The notes under the pieces: generated by a model
Told to the model about the DNA's origin: nothing
Databases searched by the model: none
Seen by the model: only the letters and a program-made list of their open reading frames with translations
Position numbers and translations under genes: made by a program
Shown here: positions 35,315 through 43,896 of the stretch, one piece after another
Layout: each line of letters opens with the position of its first letter
Numbering within the stretch: the stretch's first letter is position 1
NCBI GenBank assembly: GCA_040507225.1
Contig: JBEVVG010000001.1
Coordinates: forward strand, 1,488,001-1,552,000
Direction of reading: 5' to 3'
Source: Thiodiazotropha sp040507225
Lineage (GTDB): Bacteria > Pseudomonadota > Gammaproteobacteria > Chromatiales > Chromatiaceae
Length of the DNA stretch: 64,000 bases

Positions 35315-35647
35315 TTACTTGGCAGGAGCGGCCGGAGCCTGAGCCTGAGGAGCAACCGGAGCACCATAAGGAGCGCCGTAAGGAGCACCATAAGGAGCGC
35401 CGTAAGGAGCATAACCGTAGTAGTAGGGGTTGTTGTAATAGTTGTTGTAACCACGGCCATAACCGTTACCGGCGCCACGAGCGCTGCCGCTCATGTTGAA
35501 AGAGAAATCGCCGTCGCCGAAACCGTCACCCATGAAATCATTGCCGTTGTTCCAGCCATTGTTCCAAGGAGTACCCCACCAGGCGGAAGCGGAAGCGGAA
35601 GCGGTGATCAGGGCAGCCGCAGCGGCGATTTTCACGATTTTAGACAT
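35315..35647 (-). CDS. Sulfur globule protein (Sgp/CV1-CV2 type)
   Basis: A 110-residue secreted structural protein of the envelope around stored sulfur globules. It has a signal peptide (MSKIVKIAAAAALITASASA) and then AWWGTPWNNGWNN, GFGDGDFSFNMSG and a Gly/Tyr/Asn/Pro/Ala-rich tail with YGAP repeats. This is the composition and motif order of Allochromatium SgpA/SgpB. GAGGA lies eight bases before the ATG, a TATAAC -10 candidate is at 35679-35684, and the region upstream (35700-35770) is very AT-rich, as expected for a highly expressed gene. It indicates a bacterium that deposits sulfur in the periplasm. Confidence 0.92.
   Translation of the reverse strand: MSKIVKIAAAAALITASASASAWWGTPWNNGWNNGNDFMGDGFGDGDFSFNMSGSARGAGNGYGRGYNNYYNNPYYYGYAPYGAPYGAPYGAPYGAPVAPQAQAPAAPAK
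35358..35411 (-). repeat. 12/24-nt tandem repeat in the sulfur globule gene
   Basis: Four 12-base units alternate GGAGCACCATAA and GGAGCGCCGTAA (plus-strand reading), followed by half a unit. The 24-base pair of units is duplicated exactly. Each unit encodes one APYG block. Confidence 0.85.
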
Positions 35648-35928
35648 TGTTAAGTCCTCAGTTTAGGTTTGAAATTTTGTTATAAAGTTTGTACTGCTCA
35701 CTTCATGGAGCAAAAGAATATTAGTATTTTCTAAAATAATCAATATTTGTTTTTTAATCGATTTTTTTGCCTGATAGTTTAATTCAATCAGGATGACGGC
35801 CGTTGATACTGGAGGACCCGCTGGGATGTTTCAGACACCCGCTCGCGCAGCATGCAGTCAACACCCCCATCCCGCAGGGTGATGCCGCTGGTGCGATATC
35901 CGTTTTGAGCCTTAGACAGGAAGTCCGG

Positions 35929-36450
35929 TTATTCCGGCATGTTGGGGGGATCGAGATCCTCGATAGGCTGCTCATCGTGTAACCGGCTCTGCCAGTCCCG
36001 GAGCATCTGGACATGCCAGCCTTCCTCTTCAGCCATCTCGGCGGCCAGTGTGCGCACCGACTCGTTGGGTGATTGCTCGGAGATCATGTGGTAGAAATCC
36101 CGCCCGCGGATTTCGTTGAACAGGGCGATTTCCATTGCCTGATTCACCGTCATGAGATAGTTGGCGTCCTCCATACAGAAGGCCTCGGGTGAGGATGGGC
36201 ATTTCCATTTGAAATCCCAGGGGGTCAGGTTCGGCAAGGTCAGCCCCTGGGTACGTTCATGCACCTCCTTGGCATGCTGACGACTGTAACCGGCCAGTTT
36301 TCGGAACAGCTCCGCCACCTGAAGGTTGTGATGAACCTCCATGCTGTCCGCGAGTTCATCATAGTGGTCCCCTGAGGCCTCCTCGAGTTCCAGTGCATGC
36401 ACCAGAAACTCCTCGATCGTCTCTATGGTCTCCATGTTCTGATCGGTCAT
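35929..36450 (-). CDS. Rubrerythrin/ferritin-like di-iron protein
   Basis: A 173-residue helical protein with two ferritin-like carboxylate clusters: VHALELEEASGDHYDELAD and IALFNEIRGRDFYHMI, plus MAEEEGWHVQML (an ExxH motif). This suits a four-helix di-iron centre as in rubrerythrins, which reduce peroxide. A rubredoxin-type CxxC domain is absent. The ATG at 36448-36450 overlaps the korB stop as ATGA, which ties the protein to the oxygen-sensitive oxidoreductase. Peroxide protection is inferred. Confidence 0.8.
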   Translation of the reverse strand: MTDQNMETIETIEEFLVHALELEEASGDHYDELADSMEVHHNLQVAELFRKLAGYSRQHAKEVHERTQGLTLPNLTPWDFKWKCPSSPEAFCMEDANYLMTVNQAMEIALFNEIRGRDFYHMISEQSPNESVRTLAAEMAEEEGWHVQMLRDWQSRLHDEQPIEDLDPPNMPE

Positions 36451-37274
36451 AGGCAAAACTCCTCTTCCAGTTCGGCGACTTCCACATCTTTGCGGTTCTC
36501 CGGTTGCCAGACCGGGTAGTTCGCAGAGTAGATCACGCCGGTGGCAAGATCATCCGACCCCTGTATCAATTGAGCGGCGTGGATCGGGTTGCTGGTGGGC
36601 AGGGTCTCTTCGAAACCGTGTACCTGATCTTTCCAATCCCGCTGTTCCGGGCGGAAGGTCACACAGCCACTGAGCACCTGAACAAATGCAAATCCTGGAT
36701 ACTGCATGGCCTCAACCAGAATGCGCGTCACCTCGGTGGGATCGCCGGAAAAGCCCCGGGCGATGAAACCGGCCCCCGCTGCCAGAGCGATGGCTGCCGG
36801 ATTGAAACTGGGAATACCCGTGCCGTGGGGCGTCATCTTGCTTTTCAACCAGTCGGGTCGGGTGGTGGGCGAGGCCTGACCCTTGGTCATGCCATACACC
36901 TGGTTGTCCATCACGATATAGGTCATGTCCATATTGCGCCGACAGGCGTGCAGGAAGTGGTTGCCGCCGATGGAGAACCCGTCTCCGTCGCCACCCGCAA
37001 CCACGACCGTGAGATCCGGGCGCGCGGCCTTGAGCCCGGAGGCCGCTGCCAGTGCGCGTCCATGAATGCCATGAAAACCGTAGCTGTCGATGTAGGCCGG
37101 GAGGCGGGATGAACAACCGATGCCGGAGACCACGGCGACCTCTTCCTTGGCCAGTCCCAGATGGGCCATCGCCTTTGTCAGGGCCGACAATACCGCGAAG
37201 TGACCGCAACCGGGGCACCAGACCGGTTTGATGTCCGATTTGTAGTCTTTTGCCTTGAGCGAGGGTACGGGCAT
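36447..37274 (-). CDS. korB: 2-oxoacid:ferredoxin oxidoreductase beta subunit (KorB-like)
   Basis: A 275-residue TPP-binding subunit that, with KorA, interconverts 2-oxoacids and acyl-CoA with ferredoxin or flavodoxin. The [4Fe-4S] ligands are C20 and C23 (VWCPGCGH), C54 (GIGCSS) and a later cysteine in LSGCVTF. The TPP/Mg motif is GGDGDGFSIGGNHFLHA, and DNQVYGMTKGQASPTT follows. The ATG at 37272-37274 has GGAG eight bases upstream. Substrate preference (2-oxoglutarate or pyruvate) is not decided by motif alone. The two-subunit form is typical of 2-oxoglutarate enzymes, including those in the reverse TCA cycle. Confidence 0.9.
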   Translation of the reverse strand: MPVPSLKAKDYKSDIKPVWCPGCGHFAVLSALTKAMAHLGLAKEEVAVVSGIGCSSRLPAYIDSYGFHGIHGRALAAASGLKAARPDLTVVVAGGDGDGFSIGGNHFLHACRRNMDMTYIVMDNQVYGMTKGQASPTTRPDWLKSKMTPHGTGIPSFNPAAIALAAGAGFIARGFSGDPTEVTRILVEAMQYPGFAFVQVLSGCVTFRPEQRDWKDQVHGFEETLPTSNPIHAAQLIQGSDDLATGVIYSANYPVWQPENRKDVEVAELEEEFCL

Positions 37275-37677
37275 GGCATCACTCCAATGCAACGGGTTGA
37301 AGGGCTGTATCGAATTCGGGACCGGTTATTCTCACTATTATTAACCCGGCCACTGAATATGTCGACTCAAGCTGCTGCGAGTCTGTCACGGAGAAATTGT
37401 TCAAAAACGGCCTCTATGTCAACACATTTTCGAGTCGATCCACGGTCTTCCGAAACAGGAGATCAAGGACGCACTGGCAATCTTCCTCCATGCGACCTGG
37501 ACATGAGCCTGTCACTGGGTTGACGACAATACACGAGCCGTTTGCCGAGCCTGACGGACCCGCCTGGTGAGCCAAGGCTTGGCTCGGAGAATCCTGCGGG
37601 TATGGCAGAATTTACCCTTTGACCGTTTACGTGAGCTGAAGCAACCGGAGACAACACCGGGCCGGGTAATCTTCGCC
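37275..37677. other. Unusually long gap between korA and korB
   Basis: The 403 bases between two genes normally adjacent contain copy 2 of a 49-nt dispersed repeat (37337-37385). They also hold an imperfect inverted repeat near 37570-37590 (AGCCAAGGCTTGGCT). I found no open frame with a ribosome-binding site or recognisable product and no clear terminator. Confidence 0.55.
37337..37385 (+). repeat. 49-nt dispersed repeat, copy 2
   Basis: It begins ATTATTAACCCGGCCACT and contains TATGTC. It aligns without gaps to 11219-11267 (37 of 49 identical) and lies in the korA-korB gap. Confidence 0.45.
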
Positions 37678-39417
37678 TCAGGAAGTCACAGCCTGCTGCG
37701 ACGAAACACTCAATTCCCGCATGATACGACCGGGACGAATCGGCAACGGACCCGGTTGCGCCAGAGAAGTGGCATGGGGTGGCAGCACCGCCTCTGCCTG
37801 CAGGTAGTGATAGAGCTGAGCCCCGTGATTCTGCTCCACGACCAGCACCTGTTCCTGATCGGCGAGCGCCTGCAGGAGCGCGGTTCTCTGCAGCGGCGCC
37901 AGCAGGCGCATGGCGATGACCTTGACCGCCTGCCCCGATTCACGAAGCCGTTGTGCCGCCTCCTTGACCGCACCACTGCTGGATCCCCAGGTAATCAGGC
38001 AGATCCGGCCATCCCCCGTGATTTCAGCCCACTCGTTGCCATAGTCAAAGTCGGTCAGCTTATGCAGGCGCTTGTTCAGCTGCTCGCGATGATCCGCCGC
38101 CATGCTCGATGGGGTGCCCCGGGTGTTGTGCTCAAGGCCATCTGCGGTATACATGCCGCAGGGTGTGCCGGGCAGGGTCATCGGCGAGACATGATCGGGG
38201 CTTTCCTGATAACGCCGGTAGTTCGCGTCCGGTTGGGTTTCCAGCTTACGCGCCAGAGGCAGTTGCGCCGCTTCAGAGGCCTCGATGATGGCCTGGGACT
38301 GTCCCAGTGACTGGTCGGAGAGCACCAGAGCAACAGTCTGCAGATGTTCCGCCAGTTGCACCGCCCACTGTGTGGTGAAGACCGCATCACGGATCGACAG
38401 GGGCGCCAGCACCAGATGGGGTGCATCCCCATGCAGACTGTACAGCGCCTGGTTCAGGTCGGACTGTTCGGACTTGGTGGGAATACCGGTGGAGGGTCCA
38501 CCGCGCATGACATTGATCACGGTAACCGGGGTTTCACTCACCAGGGCCAGACCCAGGCCTTCCACCATCAGGCTCAGGCCGGGGCCGGAGGTGGCCGTCA
38601 GTGAAGGCACGCCGCCGAACGATGCACCGACGATCATGTTGATCGAGGCAAGTTCGTCTTCGGCCTGCAGCAGGGAGCCCCCCACTTTCTCCAGGCGTGG
38701 CGCCAACCACTCCAGGATTTCGCTCGCCGGGGTGATCGGATATGCCGCAACGAAACGAATCCCCCCGCGCAGGGCACCCAGGCCACAGGCCTGGTTCCCG
38801 GTAATGCTCCAGCGGTTGGATTGTTTGCCAGGCACCGCCAATTCGACCTGCGCACGCCGGTCGTGATTGTAGCCCAACTCCAGGGCACGCAATGCGCTCT
38901 CGACTACCTGGGCACCCTTTTTCGACAGTACCTGACGCACTCCCTCTTTCATCGCCTCCAGAGTGAGCCCACAGGTCACTGCAGCCGCCCCGAGGGCAAC
39001 CATGTTGATACGTCCTTCCGGCAGCCCGGAAGCGAGAACCTTGAATGGGATCTCACGAATCTCGGCACCATTGCTGCGCAACAGGGTGGGCACTTCGCCA
39101 GCCTTGGGGTCGTAGAGAATCAGACTCCTGTCGGAGAGGGGTATTTCATCTGCGAATCGTTCGATATTGAGCCAGTCGAGCGCAACCAGAAGATCGTACT
39201 CGTCCCCCATGCTCTCCACCGGCGCGGTGCCGAATCGAATCATCGACGCGGATTCACCACCGCGAATCTGTGGACCGGCCGAGCGTGTCATCAACCCCTG
39301 AAAACCGCTCTGGGCTGCTGCTTCCAGGAGGATCCTTCCGGTGGTCACCGCGCCACTGCCACCCGATCCGGTGACCGCGACAGAGTACGTCGTCCTGGGC
39401 TTGAGGGGACTATTCAT
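37678..39417 (-). CDS. korA: 2-oxoacid:ferredoxin oxidoreductase alpha subunit, gamma-alpha fusion (KorA-like)
   Basis: A 579-residue fused subunit. Residues 1-190 are the gamma domain (TGSGGSGAVTTGRILLEAA, RSAGPQIRGGESASMIR), and 205-570 are the pyrimidine-binding alpha domains (VAAYPITPASEILEW, TATSGPGLSLMVEGLGLA, RGGPSTGIPTKSEQSD). The C-terminal transketolase-like domain contains VLVVEQNHGAQL. The protein forms the TPP enzyme with KorB. The ATG at 39415-39417 lies inside the last codons of the OmpA-lipoprotein gene (8-base overlap). A flavodoxin and a rubrerythrin-like gene lie downstream. Confidence 0.92.
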   Translation of the reverse strand: MNSPLKPRTTYSVAVTGSGGSGAVTTGRILLEAAAQSGFQGLMTRSAGPQIRGGESASMIRFGTAPVESMGDEYDLLVALDWLNIERFADEIPLSDRSLILYDPKAGEVPTLLRSNGAEIREIPFKVLASGLPEGRINMVALGAAAVTCGLTLEAMKEGVRQVLSKKGAQVVESALRALELGYNHDRRAQVELAVPGKQSNRWSITGNQACGLGALRGGIRFVAAYPITPASEILEWLAPRLEKVGGSLLQAEDELASINMIVGASFGGVPSLTATSGPGLSLMVEGLGLALVSETPVTVINVMRGGPSTGIPTKSEQSDLNQALYSLHGDAPHLVLAPLSIRDAVFTTQWAVQLAEHLQTVALVLSDQSLGQSQAIIEASEAAQLPLARKLETQPDANYRRYQESPDHVSPMTLPGTPCGMYTADGLEHNTRGTPSSMAADHREQLNKRLHKLTDFDYGNEWAEITGDGRICLITWGSSSGAVKEAAQRLRESGQAVKVIAMRLLAPLQRTALLQALADQEQVLVVEQNHGAQLYHYLQAEAVLPPHATSLAQPGPLPIRPGRIMRELSVSSQQAVTS

Positions 39418-40801
39418 TGATTATCAGAACCTCGATGCGACGGTTGGTTTTACGTCCCTCTTCGGTTTCGTTGTTGGCAACAGGACGGGTTTCGCCATAA
39501 CCGATGGCGGTCAGGCGTGTGCGTTTCACGCCCCCGACCTTTTCCAGGAACGAAGCAACGGTCTCCGCCCGTTGCTGGGATAGTGTCAGGTTCGTCTCGG
39601 CACTGCCCACCGAATCGGTGTGTCCGGACACCACCACGTTGGGATTGGGAAAAGTGTTCACCGCAGTTACGATTTTGTCCAGCAGGGCAAAGTTTTCCGA
39701 CTGGATGTCCGCCCCGCCGCTGGGAAAGTTGAAGGCATGCAGTTCCAGCAGAACATTATGACCTTGACGGTAGACGTTGGCTTCGTAGGGCGAGAACAGC
39801 CGTTGAATCTTATCGAATCGTTCCTGGGCCTCCCGGTTTTCCCGTTCCATGGTAGCAATACGGGTTTCCAGGTCGATTCGGGTCGCCAGTTCGGTCTGCT
39901 GCATGGTGACATAGTGTTTGAGCCTGTCTCTCAGAACCTGCACCACTTCATGGTTGGGTTGATCGAATGGCAGTTCCTCGGCCAGGGGTTCATTGATGAG
40001 ACTGAGCTGATTCTGGTACCACAACAGGATGTCTTCCGGGGAGAATTCCCGGCTCTCGAAGTCCTTGATCAGTTCGGTGAGTTCGATACTCCGCCTGGCC
40101 AGCTTGCTCGCCTGAAGGGCATGATTCCTGGCCTTTTCCCGTTGACTGCGGTTGGTTTCGAGCACCGCGATGGCAAGAGTCAGTTCATCATTGGCCCGTT
40201 TCAGGGTCTTCGGCGCATACTCGTCCGCGTCACTCTGCTCGGCACGCTGGATGTCCATACGGGCATTGTCCGTAGCCTCCTGCTTGAGCGCGTCGAGTTC
40301 GATCAGTGCATAGCCTTCGAGCATTTCCGGGCGCCATTTTTTAGCCGCTTCCAGATCACCCTCTTCCACCCGTTCAGAAGCCTTGCGCAGCTTGCTGTCG
40401 AGAACTTTGAAACGCGTCTCCTGGAGAGTGTCGGCACCCGCCTCAATCGCCAGGCTGCGGGCCTCCAGCACCTCGCGCATCAGCGCCTTGGAAACATTCG
40501 CATCCGCCTCGGCCTTGCTGATCACCCGCCAGCCTTCCTCCAGGGTCTTGGCCACCTTTTCGCTATTTCGGGTACGTCCCAGTGAGATCGCCTGCAGAAG
40601 AATCTCCTGGGAACGGGCAAAACCCTGGGGGGCCAGGTCGAAACGCCCTTTTGCCAGGTTCTCACTCAAGCGTCCTTTGAAGGCCGAGATCTCGTCATAC
40701 TCCTCGATGACCTGATGTTCGGTTAGGCTCGGGGCCGTGGTACAACCCCAGAGTGACAGTCCAAGCACCAGCAGGAGCACCCCTCTCAACAACCATGACA
40801 T
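39410..40801 (-). CDS. OmpA-family lipoprotein with a long helical/coiled-coil domain
   Basis: A 463-residue protein. The lipoprotein signal ends with a lipobox-like LSLWGC. Residues about 30-320 are rich in Glu, Ala, Leu and Arg and look helical (ALMREVLEARSLAIEAG, KARNHALQASKLARRSIEL). A C-terminal OmpA peptidoglycan-binding domain follows (about 345-463; VVVSGHTDSVGSAETNLTLS, RAETVASFLEKVGG, GYGETRPVANNETEEGRKTNRRIEV by region). It should link the outer membrane to the cell wall. AGGAG lies eight bases before the ATG. It overlaps korA and follows the thioredoxin gene by 20 bases, so the genes may be co-transcribed. Confidence 0.88.
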   Translation of the reverse strand: MSWLLRGVLLLVLGLSLWGCTTAPSLTEHQVIEEYDEISAFKGRLSENLAKGRFDLAPQGFARSQEILLQAISLGRTRNSEKVAKTLEEGWRVISKAEADANVSKALMREVLEARSLAIEAGADTLQETRFKVLDSKLRKASERVEEGDLEAAKKWRPEMLEGYALIELDALKQEATDNARMDIQRAEQSDADEYAPKTLKRANDELTLAIAVLETNRSQREKARNHALQASKLARRSIELTELIKDFESREFSPEDILLWYQNQLSLINEPLAEELPFDQPNHEVVQVLRDRLKHYVTMQQTELATRIDLETRIATMERENREAQERFDKIQRLFSPYEANVYRQGHNVLLELHAFNFPSGGADIQSENFALLDKIVTAVNTFPNPNVVVSGHTDSVGSAETNLTLSQQRAETVASFLEKVGGVKRTRLTAIGYGETRPVANNETEEGRKTNRRIEVLIINE

Positions 40802-40821
40802 AACTCTGATCTCCTTGCGGT

Positions 40822-41349
40822 TCAGGAGTGTTCCGAAAGCCATAATCGTAACCGCAGCGTCAGTTCGGGTGTGTAGCCCACGGTCACAAAGCGGATCTTT
40901 AGATCCTTGTCCACGATATAACTGGTGGGCAAGCCTTTCACCCGCCAGGCTGCGGCTATACGCCCATCGGCATCGTTGATGGTGCTGAATCCCAGGTTAC
41001 GGGACTGCAGATGTTCGCGAACCTCCTGCTCCGATCCTGACTGCATGGCCACTGTGATGACCGGATGTGAGCGGGACAGGTCATCAATGCTGGAGGCTTC
41101 GAGGCCGCAGACCGGGCACCAGGAAGCCCAGAAGTGGATCAGTACCGGACCCTCACCCAACCCCGACAGATCGAAGTGTTCTCCGGCCAGGGTCTGACCC
41201 ACCAGGGAAGGTGCGTCACCCACCACCAAATCACGAGTTTGCCAGAGATGGACCAGGAACAGAACCAGCAGCACGCCTGAAAGCTCGGCGCCCCAGCGCA
41301 GCATTCGTCGGGCCAGCGAGGGCGAGGGCTTGGTTTCCTGCTTATCCAT
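40822..41349 (-). CDS. Membrane-anchored thioredoxin-fold protein disulfide oxidoreductase (ScsD-like)
   Basis: A 175-residue protein with one transmembrane helix (residues about 23-36) and a periplasmic thioredoxin fold. The active site is WCPVC (C78, C81) in VLIHFWASWCPVCG, and the cis-Pro loop is VKGLPTSYIVD. The family resembles ScsD, linked to copper tolerance and thiol redox. It lies between iscX and the OmpA lipoprotein gene. The start at 41347-41349 is preferred because it gives a short cytoplasmic N-terminus before the helix. Confidence 0.85.
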   Translation of the reverse strand: MDKQETKPSPSLARRMLRWGAELSGVLLVLFLVHLWQTRDLVVGDAPSLVGQTLAGEHFDLSGLGEGPVLIHFWASWCPVCGLEASSIDDLSRSHPVITVAMQSGSEQEVREHLQSRNLGFSTINDADGRIAAAWRVKGLPTSYIVDKDLKIRFVTVGYTPELTLRLRLWLSEHS

Positions 41350-41392
41350 TTCAGAATTCGCTGACGGTTTGCGGGCTCGGCGACTCAGGGGG

Positions 41393-41593
41393 TCATTCCC
41401 GCTCTTCAATCCACGCGGACTGAATCGCCTCGAGAATCTTTTCACCCGAATGCTCGGGCTCGTCCTCAAAATCCTCCAGGGCCATCACCCAGTTGCGCAA
41501 ATCGACAAAGTTGACCGTACGGGGATCCACCTCCGGATAGGTCTCATCGAGTTCAATCGCAATATTGATGCTGTCGACCCATTTCAATCCCAT
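41393..41593 (-). CDS. iscX: Fe-S cluster assembly protein IscX
   Basis: A 66-residue acidic protein equal in length to E. coli IscX. It starts MGLKWVDSINIAIEL and contains YPEVDPRTVNFVDLRNWVM and the acidic LEDFEDEPEHSGEKILEAIQ region (residues about 39-58). IscX binds iron and modulates IscS activity. It is the last gene of the isc set, nine bases after fdx. Confidence 0.96.
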   Translation of the reverse strand: MGLKWVDSINIAIELDETYPEVDPRTVNFVDLRNWVMALEDFEDEPEHSGEKILEAIQSAWIEERE

Positions 41594-41602
41594 GGCAACC
41601 TC

Positions 41603-41941
41603 TCAGTGATGTTCAGACACCATATTGATCGTATATTTGGGAATCTCGACCACGAGATCCTCCTCTCCGACTTTTGCCTGACAGCTCAAGCGGGATTCCG
41701 GCTCCAGACCCCAGGCCTTGTCCAGCATGTCCTCTTCCGTCTCGTCGGCTTCACCCAGGGAATCAAACCCCTCCCGTATGATGACGTGGCAGGTGGTGCA
41801 GGCACAGGATTTTTCACACGCATGCTCGATTTCGATGCCGTGCTGGAGTGCCGCGTCACACAGGGTGGTGCCCGGTTCCACATCGATCACCGCGCCTTCC
41901 GGGCAGATCTCTTCATGGGGCAGAAAGATGATTTTTGTCAT
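41603..41941 (-). CDS. fdx: ISC-type [2Fe-2S] ferredoxin Fdx
   Basis: A 112-residue adrenodoxin-like ferredoxin. The cluster ligands are C42, C48 and C51 (ACEKSCACTTCH) and C87 (RLSCQAKV); the extra C46 is also present in E. coli Fdx. It supplies electrons for cluster assembly on IscU. It lies 12 bases after hscA and 9 bases before iscX. Confidence 0.97.
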   Translation of the reverse strand: MTKIIFLPHEEICPEGAVIDVEPGTTLCDAALQHGIEIEHACEKSCACTTCHVIIREGFDSLGEADETEEDMLDKAWGLEPESRLSCQAKVGEEDLVVEIPKYTINMVSEHH

Positions 41942-41953
41942 GCTTAGTCTCTG

Positions 41954-43822
41954 TCAAAATTCGTCCAGACTGTGGCCGGACATGGCCTGCTGGATACTCT
42001 GGTTCATGCGCCGTTCAACGTAGAAACCACAGGCTTTTTCCAATTCGGCGATTTGTGCCTTGATCTGTTGCGGGTCGTTCGCATCAGCCACTGCCCTGAG
42101 TTTTTCCAGGGCCTCATCCACCCGGGCGCGTTCAGACTCATCGAGCAGTCGCTCTCCGTCTTCCGCCAGGGCGCTGACCAGGGCCTCGATGACCCGCTCA
42201 GCCTCAACCTGCTGTTCTCTCAGGTTGCGCGCCAGTTTGTCCTCGCCGGCGTGGGCAATGGAATCGCGCAACATGGTCTCGATCTCCTGATCGGTGAGAC
42301 CATAGGAGGGTCTGACCTCGATACTGGCATGCACCCCGCTGCTCTGTTCCACCGCACTGACGCTGAGCAAACCGTCCGCATCGACAGCGAAGGTCACCCG
42401 GATGCGTGCGGCGCCTGCCACCATGGGAGGAATACCACGCAGCTCGAAACGCGCCAGGGAGCGGCAATCCGAGACCAGTTCCCGTTCACCCTGAACCACA
42501 TGGATCGCCATCGCGGTCTGACCATCCTTGAAAGTGGTGAATTCCTGAGCCCGGGCCACAGGGATGGTGGTGTTGCGGCTGATCAGCTTTTCCGTCAACC
42601 CACCCATGGTTTCGATCCCCAGGGAGAGCGGTATCACATCGAGCAACAGCATCTCGTCACCGGGTTTGTTGCCCACCAGGATATCTGCTTGGATTGCCGC
42701 ACCCACCGCGACCACCCGGTCAGGATCGATATCCACCAGGGGATCGGTGGCGAAAAGCTCTCCCACCATCTCGCGGACCCGGGGGACCCGGGTGGAACCC
42801 CCCACCATGACCACGTCCTCGACCTCTTCCGCAACCACCCCCGCATCCCGCAGGGTGCGGCGACAGGCCATCAGGGTCTTTTTCACCAGCGGGTCGATGA
42901 GCGCCTCGAACTGGGACCGGTCCAGGCTGCCGCGCCAATCGCTGCCATCATCCATCTGCACCACGACCTCGGTTTCAGGACTGACGGTCAGGGCCTCTTT
43001 GGCCTCACAGCCGGCCCGGATCAGGCGTTTGATCATGGCTTGCCCGGCATCCTCGGAGACTCCGGCCTGCTGCATGATCCAGGCTGCCACGGCGCGATCG
43101 AAATCATCCCCGCCGAGGGCGGAATCCCCACCCGTGGCCATGACTTCAAAGACCCCTTTGTTGAGCCTGAGTATGGAAATGTCAAAGGTACCGCCACCCA
43201 GGTCATAAATGGCATGAACACCTTCCGCCCCCTTGTCCAGACCGTAGGCCACCGCGGCAGCGGTGGGTTCGTTCAACAGTCGCAGAACATGCAGTCCGGC
43301 AAGTTTGGCCGCATCCTTGGTCGCCTGACGTTGCGCTTCGTCGAAGTAAGCAGGTACCGTGATGACCACACCCTGCAACGGCCCCCCCAGGGTGTTTTCC
43401 GCCCGATCGGAGAGCTGGCGGAGAATTTCGGCTGACACTTCGACCGGTGACAGGTCCCCGGCGCGGGTCTTGATCCGCGGAACGCGACTTTCCGGCTGGG
43501 CGAATTCGTAGGGCAGTTGACTGCCCAGGGTCTTGATATCCTCGACCCCACGACCGATCAAACGTTTGACTGAAGAGATGGTATTGAGGGGATCGTCGAC
43601 CTCGGTCTGCTTGGCTTCATAACCCACCCGGATACCGGATTCGAGATACTGAACCACCGAAGGAAGCAGGTGCCGACCCTGCTCATCGGGCAGGGTTTCC
43701 GCCTGGCCACTGCGCACACAGGCGACCAGGGAATTGGTGGTGCCGAGATCGATACCGGCGGAGAGCCGGTGCTCATGTGGCGCCTGGGCTTGTCCCGGCT
43801 CGGCTATCTGAAGGAGCGCCAT
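41954..43822 (-). CDS. hscA: Fe-S assembly chaperone HscA
   Basis: A 622-residue Hsp70 specialised for Fe-S transfer from IscU. Its nucleotide-binding domain has IDLGTTNSLVA, YDLGGGTFDIS and VVMVGGSTRVPRVR. The substrate domain follows from about residue 390 (LDVIPLSLGIETMGG). The N-terminal extension before the first ATPase motif is typical of HscA rather than DnaK. The partner HscB is encoded just upstream and fdx 12 bases downstream. Confidence 0.96.
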   Translation of the reverse strand: MALLQIAEPGQAQAPHEHRLSAGIDLGTTNSLVACVRSGQAETLPDEQGRHLLPSVVQYLESGIRVGYEAKQTEVDDPLNTISSVKRLIGRGVEDIKTLGSQLPYEFAQPESRVPRIKTRAGDLSPVEVSAEILRQLSDRAENTLGGPLQGVVITVPAYFDEAQRQATKDAAKLAGLHVLRLLNEPTAAAVAYGLDKGAEGVHAIYDLGGGTFDISILRLNKGVFEVMATGGDSALGGDDFDRAVAAWIMQQAGVSEDAGQAMIKRLIRAGCEAKEALTVSPETEVVVQMDDGSDWRGSLDRSQFEALIDPLVKKTLMACRRTLRDAGVVAEEVEDVVMVGGSTRVPRVREMVGELFATDPLVDIDPDRVVAVGAAIQADILVGNKPGDEMLLLDVIPLSLGIETMGGLTEKLISRNTTIPVARAQEFTTFKDGQTAMAIHVVQGERELVSDCRSLARFELRGIPPMVAGAARIRVTFAVDADGLLSVSAVEQSSGVHASIEVRPSYGLTDQEIETMLRDSIAHAGEDKLARNLREQQVEAERVIEALVSALAEDGERLLDESERARVDEALEKLRAVADANDPQQIKAQIAELEKACGFYVERRMNQSIQQAMSGHSLDEF

Positions 43823-43896
43823 CGCGTTATCTACCTCGTATTACTTTAACTGCAGGGCCTGTGAAGACTCGCATCGGTGGCGATGCCTGAGGCACT

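Noticed and set aside
35358..35411. CRISPR-like short repeats
   Set aside because: The 12-base units are contiguous with no spacers and lie in frame inside the sulfur globule protein gene.
37161..37657. Small open frames in the korA-korB gap
   Set aside because: They lack ribosome-binding sites, overlap korB on the other strand or show no protein-like composition.
41972..43435. A 487-codon open frame on the plus strand
   Set aside because: It is antisense to hscA.
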